Source of the DNA: an uncultured beta proteobacterium
Lineage (GTDB): Bacteria; Pseudomonadota; Gammaproteobacteria; Burkholderiales; Burkholderiaceae_C
Length of the DNA stretch: 7,077 bases
Direction of reading: 5' to 3'
NCBI GenBank assembly: GCA_903886165.1
Contig: CAISLL010000253.1
Location: 1 to 7,077, forward strand
Shown here one piece after another: positions 6,531 through 7,077 of this stretch. Within the stretch, counting starts at the first letter, position 1. Every line of letters starts with the position of its first letter. Below the pieces are notes generated by a model, which saw nothing but the letters and a program-made list of their open reading frames with translations, made no database searches and had not been told where the DNA came from. A program made the translations under genes and the position numbers.

Positions 6531-6587
6531 CGGTAGCCTGGCACACACCTTGGCTTACGCGCTACTGGCCGCTGACTGGTAACCAAG

Positions 6588-7077
6588 ATGGTATTCGAAC
6601 CCTTGCGAATTTGTGTGATCGGCGCTGAATGCACCGGAAAATCCACGATGGCAAAGGCCTTGGCGGCGCATTTTGGCGGGTTGTGGGTGCCAGAGTACTT
6701 GCGCGCTTTCTGTGATTTACAGGGACGCACGCCGCACCCTGATGAGCAGCGGCAAATCGTTGGAACACAATTTGCGCAAGAAGAAGAAGCGGTGACGCAA
6801 GCAGCACAAGCCGGTAGTGCGTACGTCTTTTGCGACACCTCGCCCCTACTCACTGGTATCTACAGCGACTTCTATTTTGGGGACGCAAGCCTGCTAGACA
6901 GTGCCCACAGCCTGCACGGACGGTACGTGCTGAGCTTGGTCCTGCAGCCGGATTTGCCGTGGCAGCCAGACGGCCTGCAGCGCGACAGTGTGGTGGTGCG
7001 CGCTGCTGTTCATGCCCGCATCCTGCATGAACTACAGGATCGGCGTCACCCCCATATCGAGGTGTCGGGTTTGGCCA
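6588..7077 (+). CDS. NadR-like P-loop kinase/ATPase (AAA_28-type), 3'-truncated by the window
   Basis: 163 complete codons are present before the window ends, with no stop. The start is the ATG at 6588; an in-frame TGA at 6573-6575 excludes a longer form. A Walker A loop lies at residues 12-19 (G-A-E-C-T-G-K-S). A Walker B-like strand Y-V-F-C-D-T-S-P (79-86) and the late block P-W-Q-P-D-G-L-Q-R-D (124-133) correspond well to the ribosylnicotinamide-kinase domain of E. coli NadR (there E-W-V-D-D-G-L-R). There is no room for the NadR helix-turn-helix or the NMN adenylyltransferase domain ahead of the P-loop, so this is a stand-alone kinase-like domain. Phosphorylation of nicotinamide riboside is a reasonable guess, but other small nucleotides are possible. 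No PnuC transporter gene lies upstream. Only a weak ribosome binding site is visible. Confidence 0.85.
   Translation, partial: MVFEPLRICVIGAECTGKSTMAKALAAHFGGLWVPEYLRAFCDLQGRTPHPDEQRQIVGTQFAQEEEAVTQAAQAGSAYVFCDTSPLLTGIYSDFYFGDASLLDSAHSLHGRYVLSLVLQPDLPWQPDGLQRDSVVVRAAVHARILHELQDRRHPHIEVSGLA

Noticed and set aside
6102..6548. Minus-strand open frame of 148 codons
   Set aside because: Antisense to the lipoprotein C-terminal domain; no motif or ribosome binding site.
6527..6628. 33-codon frame starting with a GTG that overlaps the lipoprotein stop as GTGA and running into the NadR-like gene
   Set aside because: The overlap looks like coupling, but the peptide is Trp/Arg-rich with no known motif and it overlaps the Walker A region of a clear gene in another frame.
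1..7077. Search for tRNA genes, CRISPR arrays, insertion sequences, phage or toxin-antitoxin modules
   Set aside because: No repeat-spacer pattern, transposase motif, terminal inverted repeats or cloverleaf-like sequence was seen. The window is almost fully occupied by housekeeping genes.

Overview
The window looks like a stretch of chromosome from a beta-proteobacterium, most likely order Burkholderiales and plausibly Comamonadaceae (Rhodoferax/Polaromonas-like). The reasons are the high-GC coding sequence, the style of the FkpB, IspH and SerS proteins, the radC / fkpB-ispH / serS gene order, and an AT-rich intergenic block of a kind I associate with that family. The assignment rests on recognition by eye, not on a database search.

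Layout from left to right. The window opens inside a cyclic-di-GMP signalling gene (end of a GGDEF domain plus a complete EAL domain, + strand, ends at 959). It converges on a two-gene minus-strand unit: radC (2358 to 1654) followed by a Smr-domain gene (1657 to 1007), joined by a 4-base GTGA overlap. A short divergent region of about 106 bases separates radC from the plus-strand pair fkpB-ispH (2465-3888). These two are joined by a 4-base ATGA overlap and have a good sigma70-like promoter that sits over the radC start codon. An AT-rich spacer of 70 bases with two short palindromes precedes serS (3959-5290). Then come a lipoprotein with an alpha/beta-hydrolase fold (5331-6530) and the 5' part of a NadR-like P-loop kinase/ATPase gene (6588 to the window end).

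Most of this is ordinary housekeeping: isoprenoid precursor synthesis (IspH) with a small FKBP-type prolyl isomerase, serine tRNA charging (SerS), and two nucleic-acid-associated proteins (RadC, Smr). The most unusual item is the lipoprotein. Its fold resembles a lipase, but the residue at the nucleophile position of the G-x-S-x-G elbow is glutamate (G-H-E-R-G), so it may be a pseudo-enzyme or use different chemistry. I found no RNA genes, CRISPR arrays, insertion sequences or attachment sites, and no convincing evidence for a wholly new multi-gene system.
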